Assembly (NCBI GenBank): GCA_026745465.1
Contig: JACYXH010000203.1
Location: 147,001-211,000, forward strand
DNA from: Lota lota
Taxonomy: Eukaryota; Chordata; Actinopteri; Gadiformes; Lotidae
Reading direction: 5' to 3'
Length of the DNA: 64,000 nucleotides
The notes under the pieces were generated by a model that saw only the letters and a program-made list of their open reading frames with translations, did no database searches and was not told where the DNA came from. A program made the position numbers and the translations under genes. This document shows positions 1 to 32,245 of this stretch, piece after piece; the first letter of the stretch is position 1; the number at the start of each line of letters is the position of its first letter.

Positions 1-108
<108 letters not shown>

Positions 109-174
109 CTCAGAGAGAGGGAGAGAGGGGGCAGAGAGGGAGAGGGAGAGGGAGGGGGGGAGAGAGAGAGAGAG

Positions 175-293
175 CGTACGCGCCAGTTCAAGTGACGTGG
201 TTACAGCACGCACTCAGTCTATCTGTAGGATAACTCCGCCCTGGTCCAAGTGACGTTTCAATAGAATGTCGCCAATTCCCCTCAGTTGTGGAA
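175..293 (+). promoter_or_regulatory. Proximal upstream region / 5' UTR of the ELL gene
   Basis: Contains two CRE-like AAGTGACGT motifs (about 190-199 and 248-256) and a CCGCCC box (about 237). No TATA box is seen. The transcription start cannot be placed from sequence. Confidence 0.4.
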
Positions 294-20827
<20,534 letters not shown>

Positions 20828-21265
20828 CTCCCGGCCGAGCCGCTGGACTCGGCCGGGAGCCAAGCGCTCCACACGGACCAAAAGACGCGTCAGGCCAAGC
20901 GGGGGGACAACTTGGACGTTGCTCGTGTTACTTCACCACTAAGAAGAAGTTTGGTCTCGAGCATATCTTTATCTTATTTTATTTTGGGGTTTTGTTTAAT
21001 TGGACCAAGACCACAAGCTTGTGATAAAATGATGTCCCCTGAGAATATATTTTAGGAGGTGATCTTTGATGCAGTCGCTGGGTGTTTTCAAGCTGGAGAA
21101 CGGTTAGATTACTGTGAAAGCCAAATGCATTATTACATTTTCCGGTGCCACGTGATTATAAACGATCCTGCTGAATTTATTTGATGCTCGGCCCTTGTCC
21201 TATGGAATTAAAGTGATCTTGATTGTACAATCATAAGGGGAAAATAAATGCTGCAATTGCTGTTT
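20828..21265 (+). other. ELL gene 3' UTR (predicted)
   Basis: Runs from the TAG to just past a poly(A) signal. An inverted repeat straddles the start: CTCCCGGCCGAG and CTCGGCCGGGAG (20828-20863) form a GC-rich hairpin right after the stop codon. Confidence 0.6.
21243..21248 (+). terminator. Candidate poly(A) signal AATAAA of the ELL gene
   Basis: Canonical hexamer about 415 nt after the stop. An ATTAAA lies upstream near 21206, so alternative ends are possible. Confidence 0.55.
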
Positions 21266-23860
21266 ATATAAGTCCAAACAAGAAGGTTATATTCAGTGTT
21301 ATTGATGTAGACCATATACCTTTAAAAAGTGTGAATCCGGTTCAAATCAATACGTGAAAATAACGAAATACTATTATTATTATGATGACAACATAACGAA
21401 AGACTAAACACGTCAAAAGCAATCTATTATTTGCCACATGTAAAAAGGAATCAACCACTTCAGACGCGACGAGTTAAGTGCCATCTGCATAATGTACGCA
21501 TTTGAAATGCATACATTAATGTCAAGCAATGCAATATCTTCTAACAGGCCATGGTCCTTTTCACACCAGTATTGCCATCCTTCCGAAGCATAGTGGACTG
21601 CAAGCACTCCTCTGAATAAACCAGTTGGGTTTATAGGCCTGTGCTCGTCAGGACCAACGTTTATTGGATCGACACCTAGCATACCGGAAATTGCCTTTGC
21701 ACCATGTCATGTAAACGAATCCTTGATGCAGTGCCATGCAAGTATACTTTTATATACGCTGAAATGGCAGCCCGTTTGTGCTGTGGATGAATGGATTTTG
21801 TAAGTATGTCCAAATGCCTTTTTTTAAGCTTACAGGGTATTACATGCATGATCATCTCAGTGTTTTTGGTTATTTTTGGTTCATCGATCTTTATTGTGTA
21901 TTTGTGTGGGGTAATACAAGTTAGTTCTATAATGTACCAATGTACATTATATCCTGTGTTATATATGTTATATATAGTGAATGTTATATTTTGACATTGC
22001 ACTACTCGATGTGGTCTTATGCCTTCTGAAATGGATTGTTTCATGTGAATTTGTTACATATATTTGTGCAGGTACATTCCGATTATTCAGGTATATTTGC
22101 AGGCTGGGTTGGAAATGTCAAAGTCTGTTGACACAATTGGAATCACTAGTTAAAGGGCTGTGATTTCATAATATAATCTGTAATATGCCTGATACACAAT
22201 TCTGCAACGCTGGTAGCCCATTGTGCAAATGTTCGTTTTGTGAAGTTTAAATTATTTGTTTGAATGTCCTTTTATTTTGTTTAATGCAAATACGAATCAA
22301 GCCAATAGTTTTTTTTGCCACATACATACTTCATAAAAGTCTTACTTGTTTTGTGTTTTAAAACAAATTTGTTTTCTTACGTCATAAATTATATATAAAA
22401 AAATACATAATATGACTTATTCACTGAGTGACTTCCACAACAATGACAAACAATGTACGAGTAAATATCTTGACATGTTTAGCTTGAAACCACAAAATGA
22501 CCATACTTCTTTTCTTTTTTACTTTTAAATTCAATAAATAGGATATTTATATTATTGGAGTGTGGTATTTGACATTGACATTGATAAATATCGATAGAAT
22601 AAGTGGGGCCGCGGGCGGTGGGGCCGGTCAAAAAGCGACGCGACGCTACACGACGTGCTACACGATGCTAGGCGACGCTACACGACGCGACGCTACACGA
22701 CGCCATGCGACAATAAGTATTATTTTTTCTTTATCAAAAGCAACTAAAGTGGTTGACATGTTCACAGTAAATGCTTTTCTGCGGGTTAATTTTCGTTTGA
22801 GTACACCACATTCAGTATGCCACTAAGAACTTTGAATTTTAAAGTGCTCATTAACACCAGACCACTCCCGTGAGTTTGCTGCAATTTCAGATGAAAACCC
22901 ATGGAAGGGTAAAAAAACAAGCCAGGCTGACGTTGGTATGATGTGAGCAACACAGCTTCTTTCCTTAGTCATAGGGAAAGAAGGAAAATTGGAAATAAGG
23001 AAATTAAAGCCAGCCGTTGTTCATTCCATGTAGGCAATGTGCCAACAATCTACATGAAGGTTTTATTGTTGTTTTTATTGTAAGTAGAGCCGTGAATGCC
23101 AGTTGTGGTTTTCCCAGTTCTAAGCTTCTAGGTCAATCTTGCTAAACCAATTTTGTCAAATTGGTCAATATTATTTACGTGTTTAAACAAACACTTTCGG
23201 TGTTGTTTGCATAATTCGAAAATAAATAAGTAAATTGGTATGAAAATGCATCATCTCTGTAAGAATAATTTTATTCAGATTTATCCTTAATCACAATTCA
23301 GTGATATCTTAGAGGGCAGTGTTCCTCTATAGGTCACATACATTCGACTTGGCCGATTTCATTTCCTGCTACGGCTAGTGATGGACTTTGAAACCTTTCA
23401 GTAACACTTCAGATCCCCTTAAGGTAGTGTAAAACCAATGCTTTGCCCAATGCGCTCTTTGAACCGTTGTTAAAAACAGAATCCACTTTACCCTCTGGTT
23501 GGAAAAACCCATGAGCCAGTAATCTGGAAAATGTAATTCACTGCACTACAAGTAAAAAAGAAAAAAATAGCTAATACACTAGCATCCATGTAAAGAAGTA
23601 TTTTCTTCTCTTATGTTGAATGTTATATTTCTAAATAATACATCTACATTACATAAAGTAACAAATTAAACATGCAATCACACAAAAACGAGTTCAAAGC
23701 AATATATTAATCATTTAATTCAAGATGTACATCATACATATTACAAGAAAAATCTATTAAGGCTTTCTATTCGAGCAACACAATTTGCATAGATTTTCAG
23801 AAACAGGATTCAGAGCACATAGATTACATCATGATCAGCATCCAATTACATTTTGCTCAT
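21266..23860. other. Intergenic region between the convergent ELL and pex11a genes
   Basis: A/T-rich and mostly unique. Only a short CGACGCTACA-type array (22632-22712) stands out. Confidence 0.7.
22632..22712. repeat. Short CGACGCTACA array
   Basis: About eight imperfect 10-bp units of CGACGCTACA with variants, GC-rich in an A/T-rich setting. Confidence 0.8.
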
Positions 23861-23863
23861 GTT

Positions 23864-23869
23864 TTTATT
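23864..23869 (-). terminator. Candidate poly(A) signal of pex11a
   Basis: TTTATT on the + strand is AATAAA on the minus strand, about 590 nt after the pex11a stop. No nearer canonical hexamer was seen. Confidence 0.4.
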
Positions 23870-24327
23870 GTGTTCGTACGAGCGCGTGACAAGGCATTAA
23901 ACAAAATGTGAGGTAGTCACGTCTTTAAATGACCCCATAAATGTGGTACTTCATCCTGTTGGGACACGATACGCACTATTCATTATGAAATTCATCATCA
24001 TCATAAAATTGTGCAGAGGAACACCATCATTAAGTTGAAACCTAGAATTTTAGTGTGTGCCCTAAACTATTTAAAGTTGTACATATTAAGAAATGCATAT
24101 TTGGGAGTTATTTATGCATAAATGCAACACATAGTAGTTGGGCTAACCTACATAAAATAAGTCATTAATGCTATTTAGTTATGAGCAAGATGTTCCTCTC
24201 CAGAGTAGTAAAAAGACCAAAAAATTCTAGACTGCATTACAAAATGCTGTAAAGCCTACATAACAAATGTTAACATTCACTCACAACCATCATAACAAAA
24301 CCAAATGTTGTACACCCTTTAAATTAC

Positions 24328-24433
24328 ATCCTGGCCTTCAACACCCAACATGGTATTATCCTCCTCACCTGCACACAATCATCCTGGCCTTCAACACCCA
24401 ACATGGTATTATCCTCCTCACCTGCACACAATC
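24328..24433. repeat. Perfect 53-bp tandem duplication in the pex11a 3' UTR
   Basis: The 53-bp unit beginning ATCCTGGCCTTCAACACC occurs twice without a mismatch (24328-24380, 24381-24433). It lies 23 bp beyond the pex11a stop codon, so it should be transcribed. Confidence 0.97.
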
Positions 24434-24456
24434 AAACAAAGTGTCCATAGCCGTCA

Positions 24457-25018
24457 TCATGGCTTGATTTTCAAGCTAGGCTGCAGTAGTGTTGCGATCC
24501 CTAACAGAGACGACACCAGCCCACAGAACCCAACCACCCCGCCGTTTGTTTTGTATATGCCCAAGTGGTTCATCGGAATGAACAGGTCGCAGAAATTTTT
24601 CAGCGTATCCAAGGCAACCGCAGGATTGGCTCTGAAGCTCTCTTGGAGCAGGAAGAGAAAGGCATCCAGCTGGGGGACGAGAACCTCAGCCACCTGAGGA
24701 CTCTCGTTGAGGTGCTGCCTCATTCTCTCCTGCATGTGCTTGTCTCTCGCCCTCTGCGACATGAGCTGGGCGATTTCGTAAGCGTCCCTGGTCAGATTCA
24801 GCACCAGCGTCACAAAGTAGAAGCGGGAGGCGTTTCGGCTCCAGCGCTCGGCGTCGACGTCTCGGACGAGGCCGAGGCTTCTGGCCCAGAGCACGTTGTC
24901 GCAGAGGAAGTAGAGAGCGCGGTTGATGTTGGCTATGGTCAGGCACAGGTTGAGCACGGGGTCGGCCAGATGGATGGTTCTCTTGGCCGTCTCAATGGCG
25001 CTAACGGCGTTCCCCAGT
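24457..25018 (-). CDS. pex11a: pex11a exon 3 (stop codon)
   Basis: Codes 186 residues from LGNAVSAIE to SLKIKP and TGA. An AG nine bases upstream (TGCCAG) is an alternative acceptor but would break frame with exon 2. The last 25 residues are hydrophobic and fit the family's C-terminal membrane segment. Confidence 0.93.
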
Positions 25019-26193
25019 CTGAGCACTGGCAGGGAAGATGACAGCGAAAAAACTTTCACATTTACCTTGAATATTTGTGACATACCAGAACGTCTTACAA
25101 ACTGACTTTGTCACACTTTGTTGAAGAGTTCCATCTCTGATGATTGTTCTCAGCCTCGCCAAGTGGAACGCTAACCAGTTACATACAATCTTAGGTGGAT
25201 GTATACAATGGGCCGGAAACATACCACGGTCATATTCCCACATCACTCTTGCCAGGAAGTTAAGGCGCATATGGCTATTTCACACGCAGGACTCGGTGCC
25301 AAATCTCTGTAATGTCTTATTCTATTTTGGAAGAAACTCTTCTTCAAGCAGTGCCTTGACCGTGAACTTAAAACATCTCTTATCTGTTGCGTGCGCTTGG
25401 TTTGTAGCAAATCCCCAACAAAAGGAATTTCAAGTGTTTATTGTGGTATAAAGACATAGCATTAAATCAGCTTTTAAAAACTAAAACTCCGTTGCCTCCA
25501 AGATATAGATCGCTGTCAACACTTATCCTTACCTGACAATTACCCTTCCCTTTTCAATGTTCACTTGAATAAGTTTACAGTGCAGTCTTCTTCACAGTCT
25601 ACAGTTATTATACGTGACGGCAGCACTAAATCAGCAACGAGGGCAGCTTTCACTGATTAAGCAGCCTTGATTATGTCTCTCAAGCTGAGTTTGTTTTTTA
25701 ATTATGCTGTATTTGCGGTACAATGTCAGCAGGGATACATTAAACTTCTTACACATCTTAAACATCGATGGTAAACAACAACATGCCACGTTTCGTCCGT
25801 CTTCCCTTTTGGAATCGATTTAGATGTAGATACTCTACTGTCTGAATGTATTCAGGTTATCTGTGAGTCAGTAATGTGGATATGTATTTGAAACCGATCC
25901 TCTAAATATCCATAACACAACACACCATGCATGCACTTGTGCACAGTAGTTAAAAATGCTGTATGGGTTAGTATTCATGCGTGTATTTTATCTGTAGTTT
26001 CCGTTTTTCTCTTCAAATATTACTTTCCAATGTGTGCTTATTTGTTTTTTTTTTGGTTGGTGGTTGCAATGTTGCCTCTCTAGTGCATAGCAGTTTCTGT
26101 AACTTCAGTACTTTTCTTTTCTGCCATTTTATAACTTGCTAAAGATGTGTGTGAAAATTGGCCAATATATTGCCACACACACACACACACACA

Positions 26194-26254
<61 letters not shown>

Positions 26255-27004
26255 CCGTTGAAACACCATAACAGTAATCAAACAAAGTGTGTGCTTCCTT
26301 CTTACTATTTTAAATCGGAAGTTGAGGTGAGGCATGGTGTAGTAGGATTGAAAAATAACGGTGACACGGTTATGATATGTTATGTTTTGATTAAGAGAAA
26401 GAATGACTTTGAAACCTTTTGCAATGGTTATAAGTTGCAACAACCTCGAGGTTATCTGCACGTTGATTAACCAGTAAGCTCTTTCCTCATCGAGTGGGAT
26501 GTTGATTATCAGAACACGGAGCATTGTAACATCACAAGCTATATGTGGCACGTCATAGTCTATATTCAAAATAATTAATTTGGAAAGATATTAAAATATG
26601 CAGAGTGATGTCTAAAGATGCTTCAACACCTTGGTCAGGGTAAAGACTGGAACTTTGCATTGTAGCGTATGTGGATCCTGCAGAACAGAGCTAGTAGGCT
26701 ATGTGCACAATCATACAGAATAGGTCGAGTATTTAAATTGTAAACTTGCATTTTCTTCCACCGCTCATGCTCGATTCCAGACTTTGAAGTTTTGCAAGGA
26801 GCTTCTTCTTTGGGGAATTGTTTCGGAGTAAGTACCTCAGTAGCGCGCAGCCGTATTGGGTTGCCCTGAAAACAAAACAACTCTTGTTTAGCCCGCGATC
26901 GCTAACTAACTCATTATTGTTGACTAACGAAATAATTGTACAGAGTACCTGAAAACCCGATCACGTCCTTGACTTTGATTTGAGATTTTAACAAACGTGT
27001 CCAT
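24457..27004 (-). CDS. pex11a: Peroxisomal membrane protein 11A, three exons, complete
   Basis: Predicted join on the minus strand: 27004-26949, 26865-26746, 25018-24457, giving 245 residues (human PEX11A has 247). PEX11 proteins are peroxisomal membrane proteins that remodel and elongate the membrane before fission. Residues 1-19 read MDTFVKISNQSQGRDRVFR, residues 20-58 contain ATQYGCALLRYLL and LQSLESSMSGGRK, and exon 3 holds LGNAVSAIETAKRTIHLADP, NINRALYFLCDNVLWARS, NLTRDAYEIAQLM and the terminal NHLGIYKTNGGVVGFCGLVS followed by LLQPSLKIKP. The LGIYK...GLVSS ending and overall pattern favour PEX11A over PEX11B, whose Gly-rich loop is missing. The exon 2/exon 3 junction (CAA|GTTTAC to CTCAG|ACTGG) uses a weak donor and is the least certain point. 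The gene is convergent with the ELL gene. Confidence 0.92.
25019..26745 (-). other. pex11a intron 2
   Basis: GTTTAC...CTCAG. Contains an interrupted (CA)n at 26174-26251; otherwise unique. Confidence 0.75.
26174..26251. repeat. (CA)n microsatellite
   Basis: Two CA blocks separated by one extra C (ACCACA at about 26200). Confidence 0.95.
26746..26865 (-). CDS. pex11a: pex11a exon 2
   Basis: 120 nt; acceptor TTTTCAG. It completes Arg and reads ATQYGCALLRYLLRNN, KKKLLAKLQSL and ESSMSGGRKC. The donor CAA|GTTTAC is non-optimal but is the only GT that joins exon 3 in frame just after GRK. Confidence 0.85.
26949..27004 (-). CDS. pex11a: pex11a exon 1
   Basis: 56 nt coding MDTFVKISNQSQGRDRVF plus two bases of Arg; donor GTACTC. 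Human exon 1 also ends within RDRLFR. The in-frame ATG (complement of 27002-27004) sets the start. Confidence 0.9.
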
Positions 27005-27430
27005 TGGGTCAGATTTGAACAATTTGTTCACAGCTATCCAGCTAGCTTTAATAACTTAACGCGACACTGCCTTTAATGATTACCAAATGTTAAATGTGAC
27101 AGTCTATCGAGCTATTACGCCACTAAACGCCAACTAGTTGTTACAACGTAGCGTTATTTCGGTGTCGGAAGGAGTTATACACAACAGGTACGCTAACCTC
27201 CTAAAGCCATTAGCAGACAGTAACCACTCCTACGGCGCTGTCCTAGGTGTTTCTGCCCGGACGGTTTTGCAGGCGGACCAAATGAACAGGACGTGTAACC
27301 TACAAAAACAAAAGAAGGAACTATTCAGACTTGTATACTAATGAGTAATGACTATATAAGACTTTGATATTTTATGATAATAATGGGCATTATTATTAAT
27401 AATATCCGACGCCAAACAAGTGGGCCGCTC
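27005..27430 (-). other. Upstream region of pex11a
   Basis: Contains the presumed 5' UTR and promoter. No TATA box or clear initiator recognised; nothing coding seen. Confidence 0.4.
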
Positions 27431-27439
27431 CTAACCACC

Positions 27440-27960
27440 AATTGGTGGGTAGGTAGCCCAGAGGTCACAGCAGTTTATTGATGGTTCCAGCTTTATTAGT
27501 GAGACAGATGATAGGAAACTGCAGATGCATTTTTAAAGAATGTTTCATTATGTGTATTTATGTTTATTTTTTATTTTATTTTTTAAATGTTAATGTTGTT
27601 TTGTTTTGTGGAGGATGTTTGTTTTTATAGCTTATGAGTTATGTTGTGTATGATGTGTATGGTGAGTAGGATTATTTTGGGTGTGTATGTGATTGTTGCA
27701 TGTTATTATTTATACCAGAATGATAATGTAAATATAAATTGATATTTTTGATAATTTAAAAAAAAGAAGGAAAAAAAGAGGTCACAGCAGCAGACTAGAG
27801 GCCTGAGGGTGGCTGGTTCGAATCCTTCGCCAGAATACACGAAAGTCTGGCAAACTGATAGCTGGCATTGCTGTGTACCAATTTAACTGTAACTTTGTAG
27901 AAACCACCTTTTTTGTTTCATGCAAATTTGCTAAATGCTTTTTGAAGCATTATTCAAACA
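27440..27960 (+). mobile_element. tRNA-derived SINE split by a later retroinsertion
   Basis: Removing 27474-27790 leaves a pol III-type promoter: A-box-like TAGCCCAGAGG (about 27453-27464) and B box GGTTCGAATCC (about 27813-27823). The A/B spacing is then tRNA-like. The 3' boundary is approximate. Confidence 0.65.
27474..27776 (+). mobile_element. Poly(A)-ended retroinsertion with 14-bp target duplication
   Basis: A 303-bp segment ending in an A-rich tail (AAAAAAAAGAAGGAAAAAAA) is flanked by the perfect direct repeat AGAGGTCACAGCAG at 27460-27473 and 27777-27790. That is the signature of LINE-mediated integration. The source sequence was not recognised. Confidence 0.8.
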
Positions 27961-28154
27961 ATACATGCGTTTCAACCTAAATCGAACACAACCAAGCCAC
28001 ACTGCCGATGGACTGATCTCTCCACAACATAAACGTAATCTTGCAGACATTTTTCAACATTTTCTGTTTGTCATCGCAACAGCAGCAGGCTCCGAGAGAC
28101 GATCTTAGCACTGGACAGGTCTTCTTCAGAGCGCTGTGTGTCTGAACCAGATGA

Positions 28155-28175
28155 GGGGGGGGGGGGGGGGGGGGG
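28155..28175. repeat. poly-G tract (21 nt)
   Basis: Uninterrupted G run; no gene nearby. Confidence 0.92.
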
Positions 28176-28257
28176 AATTTGGAGAAGGGCTCAAGGCTGG
28201 CATACTGCCAACAGTACTGGTATTTTCTGTGCTATTTTTTGTTATCTTAAGTAACAA

Positions 28258-28322
28258 GTACTTAAGGAATACCAATAGATTGAGTCTAAAATCTGAGGGG
28301 ACAGACCAGTGAAGCTGGTCAA
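28258..28322 (+). mobile_element. Fragment shared with the LINE relic at 32179-32245
   Basis: AAGTACTTAAGGAATACCAA and the following 45 bp occur in both places with one or two differences (CCAGTGAAG versus CCAGTAAAG). Confidence 0.75.
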
Positions 28323-30020
28323 TGCTTTGATCACCTCTGATCTATCTGAAATATTTTCTCAACATAATTTGAAACACCCAGGATCATCTGCGGTCCATCG
28401 CAATATTATTTGCAGAATGTATTTCCAATCCCATAAATAGCTAGGATCAGTATAAAATCCTTAGCATTGTAGTTTGTTTTGTTTGGTACTTAAATAATCT
28501 GTATTCATTTTGGTTGACACCTGCCTGAACTTGTCCAGTAATCTGGACTGAATGAGTGGGTGCGGAGGTGCTGTCTGCCGTTATGAACTACGTGTTAATT
28601 AACTTGGCTGGCCGGTGGCAGGTGTTGATTTAGGACCGTGTGCGTGTGTGCGTGTGCGTGTGTGTGCACGCACAGAATATTGTTCTCTGGGGACAACAGC
28701 AGAGCACTGGCGTAGAATCTCCACCTTATTATTCTGTGGGCTGTATGACATTCAATGTATTACTTTATATGCTGTTGTTTATACTCAAGTTGTGGGACCA
28801 TCTTACAGAAATAATTTGAAGGTCTTAATTTTATTATATTGCTCTTGTACGCTACATATAGCTTACATTTCGTTGCATAATATAGCAGATCACACATACT
28901 GTGAAGCGCTCATCTACAAAACAAGGATTGTTCACCCCCATTCATTCCCATGGCATCACCATGCCATGGGAATAATGATATATATTTTTAAAGACTTGCT
29001 CGGTTTGTTTGGTGTTTGATGGTGTTGGCATATATTCATGACTGTAGTCTTTTCCCATTGGATAACGCTGTACATTTCTTTAAAAGTTGGCCAGGTAACT
29101 TATATGCTGTGCATATAAAGAGATTTTGCTTCAAACATTAACTCAGTGACAGCCAGCGGCAATTTAATTAACTGAAGATCCTTTGTATAAAGTAATTATA
29201 CAAGGTGCGTGTGCGTTGAGGCTAGATGCTAACATTTACTTTGTAAAGCGGCGTCGGACTGGATGGGGGACGCCCCAGGTGATAACACCGCATTAGCATA
29301 GTAAAGGTCGGTAACCCCCCCATGTTTTAGCAGGAGATCTTCCGCCTACGAGTTTCCTCCAGTGCAGTCCAAAAATGTGCAGTCCTCCAGGTTTTAGAGA
29401 AAACGGCCACATAGGGTTCAACAGGAGCAAGTGCAAAGGGTGTTGTCAAACGTTGTCAAAACCCCCATCGCACTAGCAGGGTTTAACATAGACATATATA
29501 TTCATGGACGCCCCATGGACTGCTTTGGCCCGTTGCTGCGATACAGCGACGTCGCCGCCATATTGGAGAGGCCAAGACTGGCCTGTAAACAAATGCAAGT
29601 AAACAGGGCAGCTTTACTTTTTCTGGATAAAAAGCACTATAAAGTTTACATTTCTCAACCTATGTCAATTATTAGTTTTTCTTAAAGTGTTTACTGTCTG
29701 CGTAGAGTCGAGATGGCAGTCGTCAACGCTGATGTACGATCCAAAGGCCAATGCTGCATCTTTGTATTACGAACGCGTTAGAAACAACTTGGAGCCCAGA
29801 AGTTTCAACTAGGAGATGTACGACTTCCGATATCATTGCGTAAGTTAACTCATGGATCGCCAAAGAAAATCTGGCATATTGTGGCTCATTGCTGAAAAAA
29901 ACGATATATATATATATGTGCAGCAGCAGCAATTTATGCTTCTTTTGGAAACATATGAAGAAGAGAAGATGCCGTCGTAGAGCTCACATTTGAGATAATA
30001 ATAAAAAATAGAATATACAT
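28323..30020. other. Intergenic, no gene recognised
   Basis: Mostly unique. 29370-29830 has a GACGTCGCCGCCATATTGG segment that looks like part of an old DNA transposon, but I could not define its ends. Confidence 0.4.
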
Positions 30021-30021
30021 C

Positions 30022-30306
30022 TGTGGAGTGAGTGTGGAGGATGGCTGGTTCAAGCAGCCTCACCTGGCCCGAGTCAGACTGATTGGACTCTGGAGCTGGG
30101 TGAGGCTGCACACCTGTAGTGCATTGAGCAATGAATGTGCTCAGCTGAACCAGCCATCACCGCACACACTCAGGGAGAGATCTCCTACATGGCAACATGG
30201 AGCACCTTGCCATGTACCATTATCTGCAAACCATACAATAAACCGGCTTTCAACGCCACCACCCTGGAGGAGCCTGATCAGAGTCACCTAGGTGGCGTGT
30301 AGCATT
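30022..30306 (+). mobile_element. Dispersed repeat family R1, copy 1
   Basis: Shares GGATGGCTGGTTCAAGCAGC, CACCTGGCCCGAGTCAGACT, CACACACTCAGGGAGAGA and CACCACCCTGGAGGAGC with copies at 31206-31500, 40355-40640 and 48689-48770. Non-coding; family not recognised. Confidence 0.85.
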
Positions 30307-30903
30307 GACATTGCTACAACGATGTAATATAGTAAATAAATATAACGCACATAAGCTACCTGCTCAGGATTGGCTACCTCAGCTAATGAGCACGCTCACG
30401 CTGTGTTTTGCCCGGATGCCTCCGCTAGAGCTGTGAAGAGCACGTGGCCGAACTGCAGAGGCAGTAAGAGTAAACTCTGAGGCTTGTGATTTAGTATGTA
30501 GCAAATCTGTTCACGTCAAATGTGTGACTATCAAGGCTCCAGCTTATGATCTGGCTGTACCGATAGTGTGCAATGAACGTGCTCAAGATCTGTGCTCGCG
30601 ACGTGCTGGATAGTAAGTAGCGGGAAGGGGGATGTTGACAACTAGCAGCCAGGGAAACTGAAGCATTGAGTGATGTGATTTGATAGCTTTTGGGGAGAGG
30701 AGTGCACTTTCTGCATTTGTATGCGAGGAGCCTGCTGCCGAAGTTGGAGGATATCATATTCCTTGTTTCAAAACAAGGGGGGCTGCAATCAGAGACTCAG
30801 CTGAAGAATTAAATCGAGGACGCAGAACTAGATTTCTCAGGTTGCACTATTTACAGATGGGACCACAGCAGGAATAGAGCCGGGGTCTGTGTATTTATAC
30901 CAA

Positions 30904-31060
30904 ATTATTGGTCGTTCCATTTGACCTTGGAAGTCGTAATTTCCCGAGTTCCCAGTCTGAAATTTCCACCGGAACGCCCCCGAAGTCGGATTTTCGACTC
31001 AGTCGGGGGAACCTCACAACCCCGACCTCAGGATCCAAGATGGCTGCTCTGTACATCAAC
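30904..31060 (+). mobile_element. Possible MITE ending near CCAAGATGGC
   Basis: Repeated GGAAGTCG, CCCGAGTTCCC and CCGAAGTCGG elements followed by CCAAGATGGCTG resemble fish hAT-like MITEs. Ends are not defined. Confidence 0.4.
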
Positions 31061-31205
31061 AGCAGTGAAAGCTGTTTATTAGCAATTCTGTCTTCTTTGT
31101 ATATCTTAAAACAGTCATAAACACAATAGTTTACAACTTCTATCTCTGGACATGTTGCTATTATTAATGATGGGTAACCTGGCTAGCAATGTTTAACAAG
31201 GTCCA

Positions 31206-31500
31206 TTGCCACACTCCACCTAGGGGACTTTTACAGGGCTCCTCCAGGCAAAGGACACAGGATGGTGACGTTGAAAGCTGGTTTATTGTAGAAGTTTGTG
31301 GGTAATGATACATGACGCTGGTACGCCATGCAGGAGATCTCTCCCTGAGTGTGCGCGGTGATGGCTGGTTTGACCTGTGCACACTGATTACTCAATGCAC
31401 AACAGGTGTGCAGCCTCACCCAGCCCCAGACTCCAATCAGTCTGACTCGGGCCAGGTGAGGCTGCTCGAACCAGCCATCGTCCACACACACTCCCATACA
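31206..31500 (-). mobile_element. Dispersed repeat family R1, copy 2 (inverted)
   Basis: Reverse-complement copy of the element at 30022-30306, about 900 bp away, with the same order of conserved blocks. Confidence 0.85.
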
Positions 31501-31769
31501 CTGGTGTTGCTAAAGCGCGCATTGGTTTTTTCCAAATTGTTGTACCGGAACACTGCGCCGACATCCGACATCAAAGGTAAATGGAACGTAGCAGTACATT
31601 CCGTCCAGCCTCCTGTCCTCCAGGCTCCATCGCCGTTCCCTGGCGATGGTGTGGGTGGATTTAGACAAAGGAGGCCATTGCTGTCGCTGTGTGCTTCAGA
31701 CCACCAATGCAAAATTAATTGCATGAACTGTGAGAGGCGGCGTTTTCCGAGTGCAGCCTACCTCTGGGG

Positions 31770-32245
31770 AAAAAAAGGTGTGATGATGGGGGGGTTTAAA
31801 ACAAATGTATTGATGCCTGGTAGAGTAGATGGCAGCCGATCAAAATCCCTTGCAAGCTTCTGTCAAGAATTTGGGTTAAGTCCAATAATATCGAAAGCCA
31901 CTAGAGTAGGCCTATGTGTAGACAGCTAGACTTAACTTGTTCTGATAGTGGTGTCTGATAGGGATAACATTCTGGCATGCTGGACATGGGGGTTAGTGTA
32001 CAAGAAAGACCACTAAAACCCCAGGTGTTACTGGTATTCATCCTTCTGCGAAGATGAGCTCTACCAGAGAGTATTCTAAAGATACTTTTGAACCACAGCT
32101 ATCCACAGATGTGACTACTGCATGGGATTGCTTTCAGATTAAGTCTAAATCTGTACTTTACGATATTTCACAGAGAGCTAAGTACTTAAGGAATACCAAT
32201 AGATTGAGTCTAAAATCTGAGGGGACAGACCAGTAAAGCTGGTCA
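31770..32245 (+). mobile_element. Degenerate L1-like LINE fragment
   Basis: One frame reads GKKGVMMGGFKTNVLMPGRV and FCQEFGLSP, resembling the GGDFNCVL...D segment and following helix of an L1-type endonuclease. A later part (TTAWDCFQIKSKSVLYDISQ) resembles the WExxK segment before the reverse transcriptase. It is broken by stops; the similarity is judged by eye. Confidence 0.45.

Noticed and set aside
25001..25270. Minus-strand ORF upstream of pex11a exon 3 as an alternative first exon
   Set aside because: It is out of frame with exon 3 and unlike any PEX11 N-terminus; the true exons 1 and 2 were found at 26949-27004 and 26746-26865.
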